A stretch of 64,000 nucleotides of DNA from positions 124,001-188,000 of the forward strand of contig NZ_FNLM01000036.1 in NCBI RefSeq assembly GCF_900105725.1, written 5' to 3'. The notes beneath the pieces are model-generated. The model searched no databases and was not told the origin of the DNA. It saw only the letters and a program-made list of their open reading frames with translations. The position numbers and the translations under genes are program-made. This DNA comes from Gordonia westfalica. GTDB lineage: Bacteria; Actinomycetota; Actinomycetes; Mycobacteriales; Mycobacteriaceae. Below, piece after piece: positions 31,714-41,470 of this stretch (its first letter is position 1; each line of letters opens with the position of its first letter).

Positions 31714-33078
31714 ATGAGTGCCGACACGAGTTCGCTGGCCGCCGCCCTTCCCGACGGAATGGTGATCACCGATCCCGACATCCTCGCCGGCTATCGCCAG
31801 GACCGGGCTTTCGACCCCGCGGCCGGCACCCCGCTCGCGCTCGTCCGCCCTACCTCGACCGACGAAGTCCAGGCGACGGTCCGCTGGTGTGCCGAGAACC
31901 GGGTGCCGATCATCACCAGGGGTGCCGGCACCAGCCTGTCTGGTGGCTCGACGGCGGTGGACGGCGCCATCATGCTCTCCACCGAGAAGATGCGTGAGAT
32001 CGCCGTGGACCCCGCGACGCGGACCGCCGTCGTACAGCCCGGGCTGTTCAATTCCGAGGTCAAGGCTGCTGCGGCGGCGGAGGGACTCTGGTATCCGCCG
32101 GACCCGTCGTCGTTCGAGATCTGCTCGATCGGCGGCAACGTCGCCACGAACGCCGGCGGGTTGTGCTGCGTGAAGTACGGGGTCACCACCGACTACGTCC
32201 TCGGCCTGCAGGTGGTGCTGGCCGACGGACGTGCGGTCCGGGTGGGTGGCAGGCAACTCAAGGACTCGGCCGGCCTTCCGCTGACCAAGCTCTTCGTCGG
32301 CAGTGAGGGGCTCCTCGGCATCATCACCGAGGTGACGCTGCGGCTGCTGCCGTCCCAGGGGCCGGCGAGCACGGTCGTCGGGATCTTCGACTCGGTGCAT
32401 GACGCGAGCCGCGCCGTTCTCGGCGTCACCGGCGAGATCCGGCCGGCGATGCTCGAATTCATGGACTCGGTGGCGATCAACGCGGTCGAGGACATGCTGC
32501 GTATGGGGCTCGACCGTGATGCGGGGGCACTGCTCGTCGCGCAGTCGGACGCACCCGGGGCGGCCGGCGCCCAGGAGGTCGAGCTCATCCGCAAGGCCTT
32601 CGAGACGTGCGGTGCGGGCGAGGTCTTCACCACCGACGATCCCGCCGAGGGGGAGGCGTTCACCGCCGCCCGGCGCGCGGCCATCCCCGCGGTGGAGAAG
32701 CTGGGATCGTTGCTCCTCGAGGACGTCGGGGTGCCATTGCCCGCGCTGCCGGATCTCATCGACGGCGTCGCCAAGATCGCCGCGGACAACCAGGTGATGA
32801 TCTCGGTGATCGCGCACGCCGGTGACGGCAACACGCACCCGCTGATCGTCTTCGATCCGAACGACGCCGCCGAGGCCGCCCGCGCGCAGACCGCGTTCGG
32901 CCAGATCATGGACCTCGCCATCGAACTCGGCGGCACCATCACCGGTGAGCACGGCGTGGGTCGACTCAAGAAGGGCTGGCTGCCCGACCAGGTGGGGCCG
33001 GACGTGATGGAGCTGACCGCGCTCATCAAGAACGCCCTCGACCCGGAGGGGCTCCTCAACCCCGGGGTGATCCTGTAG
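31714..33078 (+). CDS. FAD-linked oxidase, GlcD/D-lactate dehydrogenase type
   Basis: 454 residues. The PCMH-type FAD-binding domain (about 35-215) shows VPIITRGAGTSLSGGSTAVD and SIGGNVATNAGG. The C-terminal FAD-oxidase domain ends with the motif GEHGVGRLKKGWLP and ALDPEGLLNPGVIL. Predicted oxidation of a 2-hydroxy acid such as glycolate or D-lactate. No GlcE/GlcF partner is adjacent, which favours a stand-alone D-2-hydroxyacid dehydrogenase. The ATG at 31714 has only a weak ribosome site. Confidence 0.9.
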   Translation: MSADTSSLAAALPDGMVITDPDILAGYRQDRAFDPAAGTPLALVRPTSTDEVQATVRWCAENRVPIITRGAGTSLSGGSTAVDGAIMLSTEKMREIAVDPATRTAVVQPGLFNSEVKAAAAAEGLWYPPDPSSFEICSIGGNVATNAGGLCCVKYGVTTDYVLGLQVVLADGRAVRVGGRQLKDSAGLPLTKLFVGSEGLLGIITEVTLRLLPSQGPASTVVGIFDSVHDASRAVLGVTGEIRPAMLEFMDSVAINAVEDMLRMGLDRDAGALLVAQSDAPGAAGAQEVELIRKAFETCGAGEVFTTDDPAEGEAFTAARRAAIPAVEKLGSLLLEDVGVPLPALPDLIDGVAKIAADNQVMISVIAHAGDGNTHPLIVFDPNDAAEAARAQTAFGQIMDLAIELGGTITGEHGVGRLKKGWLPDQVGPDVMELTALIKNALDPEGLLNPGVIL

Positions 33079-33087
33079 ATCGTCTGG

Positions 33088-34205
33088 TCAGCCGCCGGTG
33101 CGAGCCCCGGCGTCGGTGCGTACGACGGCATAGGTGCCGCGCCGGCTCCCCTTTGCCTCGAACAGCGCGTCGTCGGCGAGGGCGAAGTCGCGTCGAATCC
33201 GTTCGGTCGCATCTCGGTCGGACATGTGCCCGCCGTGGAACGGCCCCACCGCGATACCGAGGCTGACGGTCGCCCACTCGCCGTCACCGGTGTCGACCGG
33301 TTGCGCCCCGATGTCGTCGGCGACGGCACGCGCCGCCGCTTCGTCGAGCGGCATCGCGATCGCGAACTCGTCCCCTCCGAGCCGGGCGACGACCGCCGGC
33401 TCATCCACCGCGTCCTCGAGGATCTCGGCGACCTGCTGCAGCACCAGGTCGCCCACGGCATGCCCGTGGTCGTCGTTGATCCGTTTGAAGCGGTCGACGT
33501 CGGCGGATCGGTGTTGGCCATCCGCAGTTGGTGTTTCAGGGTGCGCTGGAGATCTGAGGTGTAACCCTGATGCAGGGTGACGGTCCCGTTCACGGCCACG
33601 AGCAGCGCGAGCGTGGCGGAGAACGCGGTCACGGGCGGAACGCCGTCCATCCAGGCTAGAACACCGAGGGCGCAGATCACCGCACTCGAAAACGCCATGT
33701 GGAGATACACCACGCGGGCCCGCACGAAATGCGCGCTGTACGAGCCCACCACGGCGAACAACGCCGAGAAATACAGCGCGAGGCGTGGGTCGGCGGTGGC
33801 GAAGAGACATACCGCCAGACCGACGTCCGCGTAGGCGACGAATACGTTGTTGAATCCTCGGACATGTGACTTCTTGGTCCACCACATCACCCCCAGAGGC
33901 ACTCGGCTCACGGCAATCGCGGTGGGAATGGTGGTCGCGGCAGCAATGGCGAGGACCAGGGACCGCCACATCGACCCCTGCGCGCCGCCGGGGGTGAAGA
34001 GCGCGAGTGTTCCCACGATTCCGAAGATGAGAACAAGGCCGGCGATGGTGTATCGGATGTGACGTTCCCGCACCCGCAGTTGCCGGAGGACGTGATGCGT
34101 CTCGTCGTAGAGCCGGCCGTGACGCGCGATCTCCGCGGTGATCGGGTCATCACCGAGCCCGCTGAACAGCGTAGATCTCGGCGAACGGCCGACCGCTTCT
34201 TCCAC
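33088..34205 (-). pseudogene. Membrane GGDEF-domain protein with an internal deletion
   Basis: The upper frame (GTG at 34205) encodes a short cytosolic N-terminus and about six transmembrane helices up to QLRMANTDP, the usual entry into a diguanylate cyclase domain. The lower frame resumes with ADVDRFKRINDDHGHAVGD and contains GGDEFAIAMPL and TVSLGIAVG. The DPLTGLxNRR segment and roughly 40 residues that normally lie between these two blocks are missing, and the frame changes at about 33500-33509. Unlike the other broken genes here, this needs a deletion of over 100 bases, so it is probably a genuine null mutation. When intact the product would synthesise c-di-GMP at the membrane. Confidence 0.8.
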
Positions 34206-34494
34206 CTGATCGAGCTCCGGAATGGGGGTGTGACTGATACTGCGAAGTTTAGACGAGCATTAAGGATGCTTCATCGGAGCAGGGAATGCGCGACGAGTCC
34301 CGGTCGCGAGAGTGAAACAGGGAAAAATGAGAAAGAAGCTCCTGCCGGGGTCCTCCCGTCCCCTCCGCGGGGGACCCCAGCAGTGGCCCAAAACGCGATT
34401 GGCATCTGAATACGACGCCATGCAGAAATGAGCATATTGGGTCGAAGGTCAACCTACAATCACATCAATCGGGATAACTGACAGGAGATGGTTG

Positions 34495-35406
34495 ATGAAT
34501 GGTTCTGGTGACACCGGACTCCGCGATATCGACCTGCGCCGACTCCGGATGTTTGTCGTCGTCATAGAGGCTCCGAGCCTCCGCGTCGCGGCCGACAACC
34601 TGTTCATCAGCCAGCAGGCGCTGTCGTCGGCGATCCGGGAACTCGAGCGGCAACTGGGGGTCGAGTTGTTCTCCCGGTCGCGCCGCAGCCTGACGCCGAC
34701 TGCTGCCGGTGAGGCACTCTACCGTGGCGCGGTGCCGCTCCTGGCCGGCGGAGAACAGCTCGCCACACAGGTCAGACGTGTCAATGCCGGATCGCCGGCC
34801 CCGTTCGTCATCGGCCACGCGCCCGACCTCGCGTCGTCGGAGGTCTTCCGCATCATCGAACCCGTGGTGCTCGCCGACCCCTCGGTTCCGATCACGGTGC
34901 GCCCGGTGTTCGCCGATTTCATGCGCGACGAACTGCTGACGGGGGCGATCGATCTGGCGTTGGGTCGCGGTGTGGCGGCTCCCCCGGACATGGCGACGAC
35001 GATCGCGACCGAGCACGAACTCCGGTTGGCGGTGCGCAGTGACCACCCGCTCGCGGCGCACGCGCGCGTCGACATGGCCGCCCTCGCCGACTACGAGATC
35101 GTCGTGTGGGGACCCGAGCACGATTACGAGTACACCGACATCCTCGTAGGGCTTTGCAGGCGTGCGGGATTCGAGCCCCGGATCATCCTGTCGACCCTCC
35201 TGGGCACGCCACCGCACACGGCGGTCATCGCCCATCCGAAGGCCTGTGCCTTCGTCACCAACGAACCCGGCTGGATCTATGCGAACTCCATCCGCATCGT
35301 CGAGTTCACCGACCCGCCGTTCGCTCCCGTCCGGGCCATGTGGCTGCCCAACACGGCGTCGACGCTGCGCCGGCAGATCCTGGCGGCCGCGGAAGGTGTT
35401 GTGTGA
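34495..35406 (+). CDS. LysR-family transcriptional regulator
   Basis: 303 residues from the ATG at 34495, seven bases after AGGAG. The N-terminal winged helix-turn-helix is LRVAADNLFISQQALSSAIR, followed by ELERQLGVELFSRSRRSLTP. The periplasmic-binding-like effector domain (about 92-300) follows. The 289 bases upstream, divergent from the GGDEF gene, include a GC-rich hairpin (about 34355-34380) but no gene. The target is not evident; the convergent neighbour is an acyl-CoA dehydrogenase. Confidence 0.92.
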   Translation: MNGSGDTGLRDIDLRRLRMFVVVIEAPSLRVAADNLFISQQALSSAIRELERQLGVELFSRSRRSLTPTAAGEALYRGAVPLLAGGEQLATQVRRVNAGSPAPFVIGHAPDLASSEVFRIIEPVVLADPSVPITVRPVFADFMRDELLTGAIDLALGRGVAAPPDMATTIATEHELRLAVRSDHPLAAHARVDMAALADYEIVVWGPEHDYEYTDILVGLCRRAGFEPRIILSTLLGTPPHTAVIAHPKACAFVTNEPGWIYANSIRIVEFTDPPFAPVRAMWLPNTASTLRRQILAAAEGVV

Positions 35407-35424
35407 GCCGGCGAGCGCTGCGCG

Positions 35425-37110
35425 TCAGTGCCGCTCGACGATCGCGGCGAGGTCGGCGCCGTCCGGGAGCGCGCCGTACTCGAAGCTACGGTCGGGGCCC
35501 AGTCGGCTCGCGATGAACGCGTCTGCGACGGCGGATGGACTGTGGCGCACCAGCAGAGACGCCTCGAGCGCCAGGGCCATCGCCTCGACGGTCGACCGTG
35601 CACGACGCTGGGCGTCGGCCGGGCCGAGCCGAGACAGTTCACCGAGCTGGTCGCGAAGACGGTCCAGGTGCTCGTCGAGGGTGCGGTCGGCGCCGCGAGC
35701 GAGCGAGACCTCGGCATCGAATGCGGCCACCGATTCGGGCTCGCGGGTCATCGCGCGCAGGACGTCGAGGGCGATGACGTTGCCGGAGCCCTCCCACACG
35801 GCCATCACCGGCTGTTCGCGGTAGCGCATGGCGAGTGGGAAGTCCTCGGTGTATCCGTTGCCGCCCAGGCATTCCAGCGCCTCGTAGGCGTGGTGGGGTC
35901 CGCGCTTGCAGATCCAGTACTTGGCAACCGCGGTGGCGAGCCGGCGGAAGGCTCGTTCCTGGGGTCCGGCATCTTCGTCGTGGGCGCGCGCGAGCCGGAT
36001 GGCGGTGGTGGTCGCGGCCTCGGATTCCAGTGCGAGGTCGGCCAATACGGCGGTCATGGCCGGCTGGTCGGCCAGCGTCGCACCGAAGGCGGCGCGGTGC
36101 CGGGCGTGCCAGGTGGCCTCGGCGACGGCCTGCCGCATGCCGGCAGCCGAACCCAGGACGCAGTCGAGCCGGGTCTGCGCGACCATCTCGATGATCGTGC
36201 GCACGCCGCGTCCCGGTTCGCCGACCATGACGGCGACGGTGCCGTCGAGTTCGATCTCGCTCGACGCGTTGGACTTGTTGCCGAGCTTGTCCTTGAGACG
36301 CTGGATGCGGAAGACGTTGCGGGTGCCGTCGGGGAGGATACGCGGGAGCAGGAAGCACGAAAGTCCTTCGCCGCCTGCGCCTTGTGCCTGGGCGAGGACC
36401 AGGAACGCATCGGACATTGGCGCGGAGCAGAACCACTTGTGCCCGGTTAGGAGGTACTCGGCGCCCGGCCCGCCGGTCCCGGCGGGAACCGCAACCGTGG
36501 TGTTGGCGCGCACGTCGGAGCCGCCCTGCTTCTCGGTCATCGACATTCCGAAGATCGCCGACTCCTTGGTGGCGCTCAGCTCCGGGGAGTAGCTGCGGGA
36601 CAACGCCTTCGGAACCCAGTTCGCGGCGACGTCGGGTTGCAGTTCGAGCGAGGGGATGACCGCGTGCGTCATCGACACCGGACAGGCGTGGCCCGGTTCG
36701 ATCTGCCCGAACAGCATGAAGGCCGCGGCCCGGACCACATGTGATCCCGGCTGCGGGTCGGCCCAGCAGCGTGTGTGGGCGCCGTGGGCGATGGATTCGG
36801 AGATGATCCGGTGATAAGCGGGGTGGTACTCGACCTCGTCGATGCGGTGACCCCAGCGGTCGAACGTTCGCAGCACCGGCGTGACGGTGTTGGCGAGATG
36901 GGCGTCGTGCTTGAAGGATTCGCTGCCGACGAGTGCCCCGATCTCGCGGAGCTCGGCGTCGCCCCAGGTGCCGTCGTGCCGGGCGACCGCTTCGGTGAGG
37001 ACGGTGTCGAGTTCGTACTCGTTGACGTCCACCCGCGGTGCCGACTGGTTGAACACCTCGTGGGTGAGATGCGGCTGCGGATGGATGTGCGTCGCGGACT
37101 GGGTCATCAT
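35425..37110 (-). CDS. Acyl-CoA dehydrogenase, AidB-like
   Basis: 561 residues, the length of the AidB/isovaleryl-CoA-dehydrogenase-like subgroup. It has GMSMTEKQGGSDVRANTT (flavin/substrate region), HKWFCSAPMSDAFLVLAQ and ECLGGNGYTEDFPLAMRYRE near the catalytic C-terminal end. AidB of E. coli is linked to alkylation response; many actinobacterial relatives are of unknown substrate. The start (ATG 37110, or the second ATG at 37107) follows AGGAGG and overlaps the TetR stop by four bases, so it is co-translated with that regulator and is its likely target. Confidence 0.9.
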   Translation of the reverse strand: MMTQSATHIHPQPHLTHEVFNQSAPRVDVNEYELDTVLTEAVARHDGTWGDAELREIGALVGSESFKHDAHLANTVTPVLRTFDRWGHRIDEVEYHPAYHRIISESIAHGAHTRCWADPQPGSHVVRAAAFMLFGQIEPGHACPVSMTHAVIPSLELQPDVAANWVPKALSRSYSPELSATKESAIFGMSMTEKQGGSDVRANTTVAVPAGTGGPGAEYLLTGHKWFCSAPMSDAFLVLAQAQGAGGEGLSCFLLPRILPDGTRNVFRIQRLKDKLGNKSNASSEIELDGTVAVMVGEPGRGVRTIIEMVAQTRLDCVLGSAAGMRQAVAEATWHARHRAAFGATLADQPAMTAVLADLALESEAATTTAIRLARAHDEDAGPQERAFRRLATAVAKYWICKRGPHHAYEALECLGGNGYTEDFPLAMRYREQPVMAVWEGSGNVIALDVLRAMTREPESVAAFDAEVSLARGADRTLDEHLDRLRDQLGELSRLGPADAQRRARSTVEAMALALEASLLVRHSPSAVADAFIASRLGPDRSFEYGALPDGADLAAIVERH

Positions 37111-37748
37111 GCCTCCTGGGACGTGGGTACGAGTGGCCGGTCCAGAACCCGGTCCGGGATCTGCAGATTCGTGAAGATCACCGCGACCGCGTCCTCGAGC
37201 CGGTAGCCGAAATCGGCTCCGGTGGCGGCCTTCTGGACCGCGAGGCCGAAGATCGCCGACCAGAATGCCTTGGCCTCGACGTCGATCCTCGCGCGGAGCG
37301 TCCAGCCGGTCCGCACGAGCGTCGACATCAGCGCCTGCTCGCCGCGTTCGTGCAGTGTGCGCAGGGTGTCGGTGATGTGTTCGCGGAGATCGGAGCGGCG
37401 CGACGTCAGCAGCATGGCTGTGGTGAACAGTTCGATGTCCCGTGCGCAGGGGCCGAGCAGGGTCCCGACGAGGGTGTTCGTGTAGTCGCGGACGGTCGTG
37501 GTCTCGGCGGCGGCTTCCTCGGCTCGGCGGCCGGCGCGCAGCACGCCGGCACAGGCGACCTCGACGAAGAGTTGTTCCTTCGAACCGAAGTAGTAGGTGA
37601 CCTGATTGGGGTAGGCGTCGGCGCGTTGACAGATCTGCGCCACGGATGCGGACTCGCCGTTCTCCGCGAACACTTCGGCGGCCGCGCGCAGCAAGGACTT
37701 GCGCGTGGCCTTACCGGCCTCCCGCGTGGCACGTCCGGTCGTGGGCAA
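37107..37748 (-). CDS. TetR-family transcriptional regulator
   Basis: 213 residues from a proposed TTG at 37748 (MPTTGRATREAG), five bases after AAGGA. The frame is open to 37820, but that would run through a palindromic operator and its N-terminus has no TetR character. The helix-turn-helix is SVAQICQRADAYPNQVTYYF with the trailing GSKEQLFVEVA. Its stop overlaps the start of the AidB-like gene, and the operator just upstream suggests an autoregulated two-gene unit responding to an acyl-CoA or other lipid-derived ligand. Confidence 0.85.
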   Translation of the reverse strand: MPTTGRATREAGKATRKSLLRAAAEVFAENGESASVAQICQRADAYPNQVTYYFGSKEQLFVEVACAGVLRAGRRAEEAAAETTTVRDYTNTLVGTLLGPCARDIELFTTAMLLTSRRSDLREHITDTLRTLHERGEQALMSTLVRTGWTLRARIDVEAKAFWSAIFGLAVQKAATGADFGYRLEDAVAVIFTNLQIPDRVLDRPLVPTSQEA

Positions 37749-38347
37749 CGGCGTCCTTGTCAATCGACAGTGTTTGTACGACAAACAATAAACTGCCGGT
37801 GACGGCGGGGCAAGGCTCACGTGGCGCTCGCCCGCGAGTTGTGACGTCCGTTCGAAGATGTCCGAATTGCATCGCTACTTGTCCATACTTGTCAGTATCT
37901 GGTGGTAAATGTCCAAGCCTCGGCAGGGCATCACTCATTTTGCAGCGGTACCGCGCCGTGCAAGGCATTAGCAGCCCGCGCCTGCGGCGAAGTAGTCGAC
38001 GGACACCGGTAGGTACCGAGACGACCGAGGCCGCCACCTGCCGTATCGGACGAATGCTGGGCGAACCAGATCCGGCAGATCGAGGCCCGGGCTCGACGGC
38101 AGGCAGCGCCCCAAAAGGGTACGAGCACCGTTCCACGGTCGGCAGGGATAATTCCGCCGGGTATGTAGAAGCGCACACGTCTAATTCGCCACCGCGCGAC
38201 GCGAGATCGACGAGTTTTCCGTTGGGCCTGGGTGTTGTTGGCGGGTTCATTCGAGTGCGGCACCCAGCTGGCGTGTTTGCAGCCGAGGCATACCTGGCAT
38301 GGGCAAAACCCCGCGTGCTTACGGCACGTTTTCAATTTGGCGGTCAA
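37749..38347. other. Gene-free stretch between tetR and the IS256-family element
   Basis: About 600 bases. The left end holds the TetR operator. The rest is of lower GC and lacks a frame with coding bias on either strand; the longest frames (for example 37711-38250 minus) have random-looking composition. I see no tRNA, no terminal repeat of an element other than the IS256 end at 38348, and no recognisable gene remnant. Confidence 0.5.
37771..37787. promoter_or_regulatory. Palindromic TetR operator
   Basis: TGTTTGT-ACG-ACAAACA is a perfect 7+3+7 inverted repeat, 23 bases before the proposed TTG start of the TetR gene. This geometry is typical of TetR-type operators and implies autoregulation. 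Confidence 0.7.
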
Positions 38348-39768
38348 GCCCCGAGTAGTGGTGTAACTCGTTTCTGATCCTTCGGGGGGTCAGGCGGGTA
38401 GTTGCATCAGTGGATCGGTGGTCGCCTCCGTCGGTGTTGGGGTGTCGGTGGTCAGGGTAAGTCGGCAGCGGCTGAGGACTTCGCGTCCGAGGTAGCGGCG
38501 GCCTTCGGCCCATTCGTCGGTCTGTTCGGCCAGGACGGCGCCGATGAGGCGGATGATGGCGTCGCGGTTGGGGAAGATGCCCACAACGTCGGTGCGGCGG
38601 CGGATCTCGCGGTTGAGCCGTTCGGTGGGGTTGTTAGACCAGATCTGGCGCCACACGTCGTCGGGGAACCCGGTGAAGGCGAGCAGGTCCTCGCGGGCGT
38701 CGCCGAGGTGGTCGGCGACCTCGGGCAACCGGCCGTCGGTGTATTCGAGGAGCCGGTGAACTGCTCGTGCACCGCGGTGGCGGTCGGCTGGTCATACACG
38801 CTGTGCAGCATCGCCTTTACCGCCGGCCACATGGACTTGGGGCACACTGCCATGAGGTTGGCGGCGTAGTGGGTGCGGCAGCGCTGCCATACCGCGCCGG
38901 GCAGGTTCGCTGCGATCGCCTCGATGAGCCCGGCATGAGCATCGGAGGTCACCAAGCGCACCCCGCCCAGGCCGCGGGCCACCAGGTCGGCGAAGAAGGT
39001 GTTCCACGATGCCTTGGTCTCACTGGTGGCCACCTGCATGCCCAACACCTCGCGGTGGCCGTCGCCATTGACGCCGGTCGCCAGCAGCACGACGGCCTTG
39101 ACGACCTGCTTGTTCTCACGAACTTTGATCGTCAACGCATCGGCGGTGACGAAGGTGAACGGTCCGGCTTCGTCGAGGCGGCGGTGCCGGAATGCGGCGA
39201 CCTGCTCGTCGAGGTCTTCGGCCATGCGTGAGACCTGCGACTTCGACAGTGAGGCGATGCCGAGTGTCTTGACCAGTTTGTCCATCCGGCGGGTCGATAC
39301 ACCGGCCAGGTAGCAGTCGGCCACGACGGTGATCAGCGCTGACTCGGCCCGCTTGCGACGTTCGAGGAGCCACTCGGGAAAGTAGCTGCCCGAGCGTAGC
39401 TTCGGAATGGCGACGTCGACGGTGCCGACCCGGGTGTCGAGGGGGCGGTGACGGTAGCCGTTGCGGCGGTTGGTGCGTTCGGCAGATCGTGCGTTCCATT
39501 CGGCACCGCACACGGCGTCGGCATCCGCCGAGAGCAGGGCGTTGATCATAGTCTGTAGCAGTTCGCGCATCAGATCCGGTGACGCGTCTGCGAGGGCTTG
39601 GCCGAGTAGGCCGGCAGGGTCGACAATATGGGGTGCGGTCATCGCGATGACTCCTCGAGGATTCTGTGGAAGGTTGACTCGAAGGATCACGCGGTGGCCG
39701 CTTTGCATCGGTCAACAACACAGCGTCAGACACGATCTCGGCCACCGAGTTACACCACTCTATGGGGC
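38348..39768 (-). mobile_element. IS256-family insertion sequence, about 1420 bp
   Basis: Inverted ends: GCCCCGAGTAGTGGTGTAAC and three further bases at 38348-38370, and the matching GCCCCATAGAGTGGTGTAAC complement ending at 39768, sharing GCCCC and AGTGGTGTAACTCG. One transposase gene fills the inside. No matching 8-9 bp target duplication is visible outside the ends, so the flanks have probably been rearranged since insertion. It marks the left border of the catabolic block. Confidence 0.82.
38390..39642 (-). pseudogene. IS256-family (Mutator) transposase, split by a one-base frameshift
   Basis: The upper frame starts at the ATG at 39642 (after GAGGAG) and shows the family layout: NGYRHRPLDTRVGTVDVAIP, LRSGSYFPEWLLERRKRAE, the first catalytic Asp in FVTADALTIKVRE and the second in LVTSDAHAGL. 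After VHEQFT the lower frame continues [19 protein letters not shown] and supplies the third catalytic residue region ([20 protein letters not shown]). One missing base in CCGG at 38753-38756 explains the break. Corrected length is about 418 residues. As written it is inactive. Confidence 0.88.
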
Positions 39769-39847
39769 ACTACTAATTTGACTGCCGACAAACTGACCAA
39801 GATGACAGTCAGGGAGCATTATTCGGGGTTAACTGCGCCGCTCGTCG

Positions 39848-40290
39848 CTATGCGCCAACGACAGAAACTCCGGCTCCGACTGTGCCAGCAGCGTCGACCA
39901 AGAACGAGAGCAAGATTTCTCCCGCTTCCCATCCCGGCACCTTCGATGTGTCCAGACCCGGCTGGACTATCTGGATGGCGAACTCGGTATTCGGAGTGTT
40001 GGCCGCCAGATGGTTGAGAATGGCAGTCGTTTCAGCGACGTCACCTGCGAGAGTCTTCGTTCGGCTGCCCAAGCGTATGGCTAGCGTGTTCCAGAAGGCT
40101 TGAGGGTTAGCTAGCTGCGAGTACCCAGGTCTCAATGCGCCTTCTGCGATCAGGCACGGTTTCGCGCGCGGTGACCTGGAACACAGAGCTGTTGCGCATT
40201 GCGACACCCAGGACCTGCCGACTGTTCATAGCGTGATTCGCATAGTGAGGCAGAAGCTTCAGGGTCCGATCGTGAATGGAGATGTGGCCA
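39848..40290 (-). pseudogene. C-terminal fragment of an unrecognised protein, broken by a 4-base duplication
   Basis: Two minus-strand frames read as protein. Upper: HDRTLKLLPHYANHAMNSRQ, then VTARETVPDRRRRIETWVLA, ending at a TAA at 40107. Lower: NPQAFWNTLAIRLGSRTKTL, then FAIQIVQPGLDTSKVPGWEA and a clean end at 39848. Removing one copy of a tandem AGCT at about 40108-40116 joins them exactly as WVLAANPQAFW. The N-terminal part is missing: the frame runs into the thiolase start on the other strand. I do not recognise the family; the C-terminal sequence is well ordered and soluble-looking. It sits next to the IS256 end, so it was probably cut during rearrangement. Confidence 0.5.
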
Positions 40291-40291
40291 C

Positions 40292-41470
40292 ATGGGGTCA
40301 GCAGTGATCGTCGATATTGTCAGAACAGGGTCGGGTAAGGGCAAGCCCGGCGGCGCGTTGTCGGGCGTTCATCCCGTGAATCTGCTGGCTGAAACGCTGC
40401 GCGCACTTCTCGGGCGCAATGACATCGATCCGGCGACGATCGACGATGTTATCGCCGGGTGTGTGTCGCAGGCGGGCGAGCAGACTCTCAACATCGCGCG
40501 GAACGCGATCCTCGCAGCGGGTATCCCCGAGTCGGTCCCCGGCACCACCGTCGACCGGCAGTGTGGATCGAGCCAGCAGGCCGTCCACTTCGCCGCCCAG
40601 GGCGTCATCGCGGGTGCCTACGACATCGTCGTAGCCTGTGGCGTCGAGTCGATGAGTCGCGTACCGATGGGATACAGCTCGGTCGACCAGGATCCCAATC
40701 GCGGTCCGCTGTCGGCGCGGTACCCGGAGGGGTTGATCGGACAGGGCGTTTCCGCCGAGTTGATCGCAGCCCGATGGAAACTCGACCGCGAGACGCTCGA
40801 CCAGTACGCCGCCCGGTCGCATCAGCGCGCAGCCCAGGTGGCCGAGGTCGGTGGTTTCAAACGGGAGATCGTGCCGATCACCGTCGACGGTCAGGTGCAT
40901 GACACCGACCAGACGTTGCGTGCATCCACGACCGTCGAGGGACTCGGTGGGCTGAAGCCCTCCTTCGCTGATGAGGCTCTGCAGCAGCGGTTCCCGGAGA
41001 TCAACTGGAGTATCACCCCGGGCAATTCCTCGCCGCTGACCGACGCTGCCTCGGCTGTGCTGATCATGAGTGAGAAGAAGGCTTCCGAGCTGGGACTCAC
41101 CCCGCGTGCCCGGTTCGCCGACTTCGCGGTCACCGGCAGCGACCCGCTGTTGATGCTGACCGGTGTCATCCCCGCGACGGAGAAGGTGCTCGCTCGCTCG
41201 GGCTTGAGCATCGACGACATCGACGCCTACGAGGTCAACGAGGCATTCGCGCCGGTACCGCTGGCGTGGCAGCAGGATTTGAAGGCCGATCCCGAGAAGC
41301 TCAACCCGCGCGGCGGGGCCATCGCACTCGGACACGCACTGGGGGCGTCGGGCGTGCGCCTTCTGGCGACTCTGGTCAATCACCTCGAGGACACCGGCGG
41401 CCGGTATGGGCTGCAGACGATGTGCGAGGGCGGCGGAATGGCCAACGCGACGATCATCGAGAGAATCTGA
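40292..41470 (+). CDS. Acetyl-CoA acetyltransferase (thiolase)
   Basis: 392 residues with the full thiolase catalytic set: nucleophilic Cys91 (VDRQCGSSQQAV), the NEAF loop (YEVNEAFAPVPLAW), the His in GGAIALGHALGASG and the second Cys in QTMCEGGGMANA. It cleaves 3-ketoacyl-CoA with CoA as the last step of beta-oxidation. First gene of a long plus-strand operon; its stop shares one base with the next start (TGATG). The ATG at 40292 lies in a 12-base palindrome (40282-40293), which may be an operator. Confidence 0.94.
   Translation: MGSAVIVDIVRTGSGKGKPGGALSGVHPVNLLAETLRALLGRNDIDPATIDDVIAGCVSQAGEQTLNIARNAILAAGIPESVPGTTVDRQCGSSQQAVHFAAQGVIAGAYDIVVACGVESMSRVPMGYSSVDQDPNRGPLSARYPEGLIGQGVSAELIAARWKLDRETLDQYAARSHQRAAQVAEVGGFKREIVPITVDGQVHDTDQTLRASTTVEGLGGLKPSFADEALQQRFPEINWSITPGNSSPLTDAASAVLIMSEKKASELGLTPRARFADFAVTGSDPLLMLTGVIPATEKVLARSGLSIDDIDAYEVNEAFAPVPLAWQQDLKADPEKLNPRGGAIALGHALGASGVRLLATLVNHLEDTGGRYGLQTMCEGGGMANATIIERI

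Noticed and set aside
32193..33087. Continuation of the GGDEF upper frame to 32193, giving a 670-residue product
   Set aside because: After the deletion the frame has no GGDEF homology and runs antisense through the FAD-linked oxidase gene.
34355..34380. GC-rich hairpin upstream of the LysR gene, considered as a riboswitch or small RNA
   Set aside because: Only one simple stem, no conserved riboswitch core visible, and no promoter or T tract that would define an RNA gene.
40282..40293. Perfect 12-base palindrome ATGTGGCCACAT over the thiolase start codon as an operator
   Set aside because: Short palindromes of this GC content occur by chance; without a second copy in the operon it is not supported enough for a separate feature.
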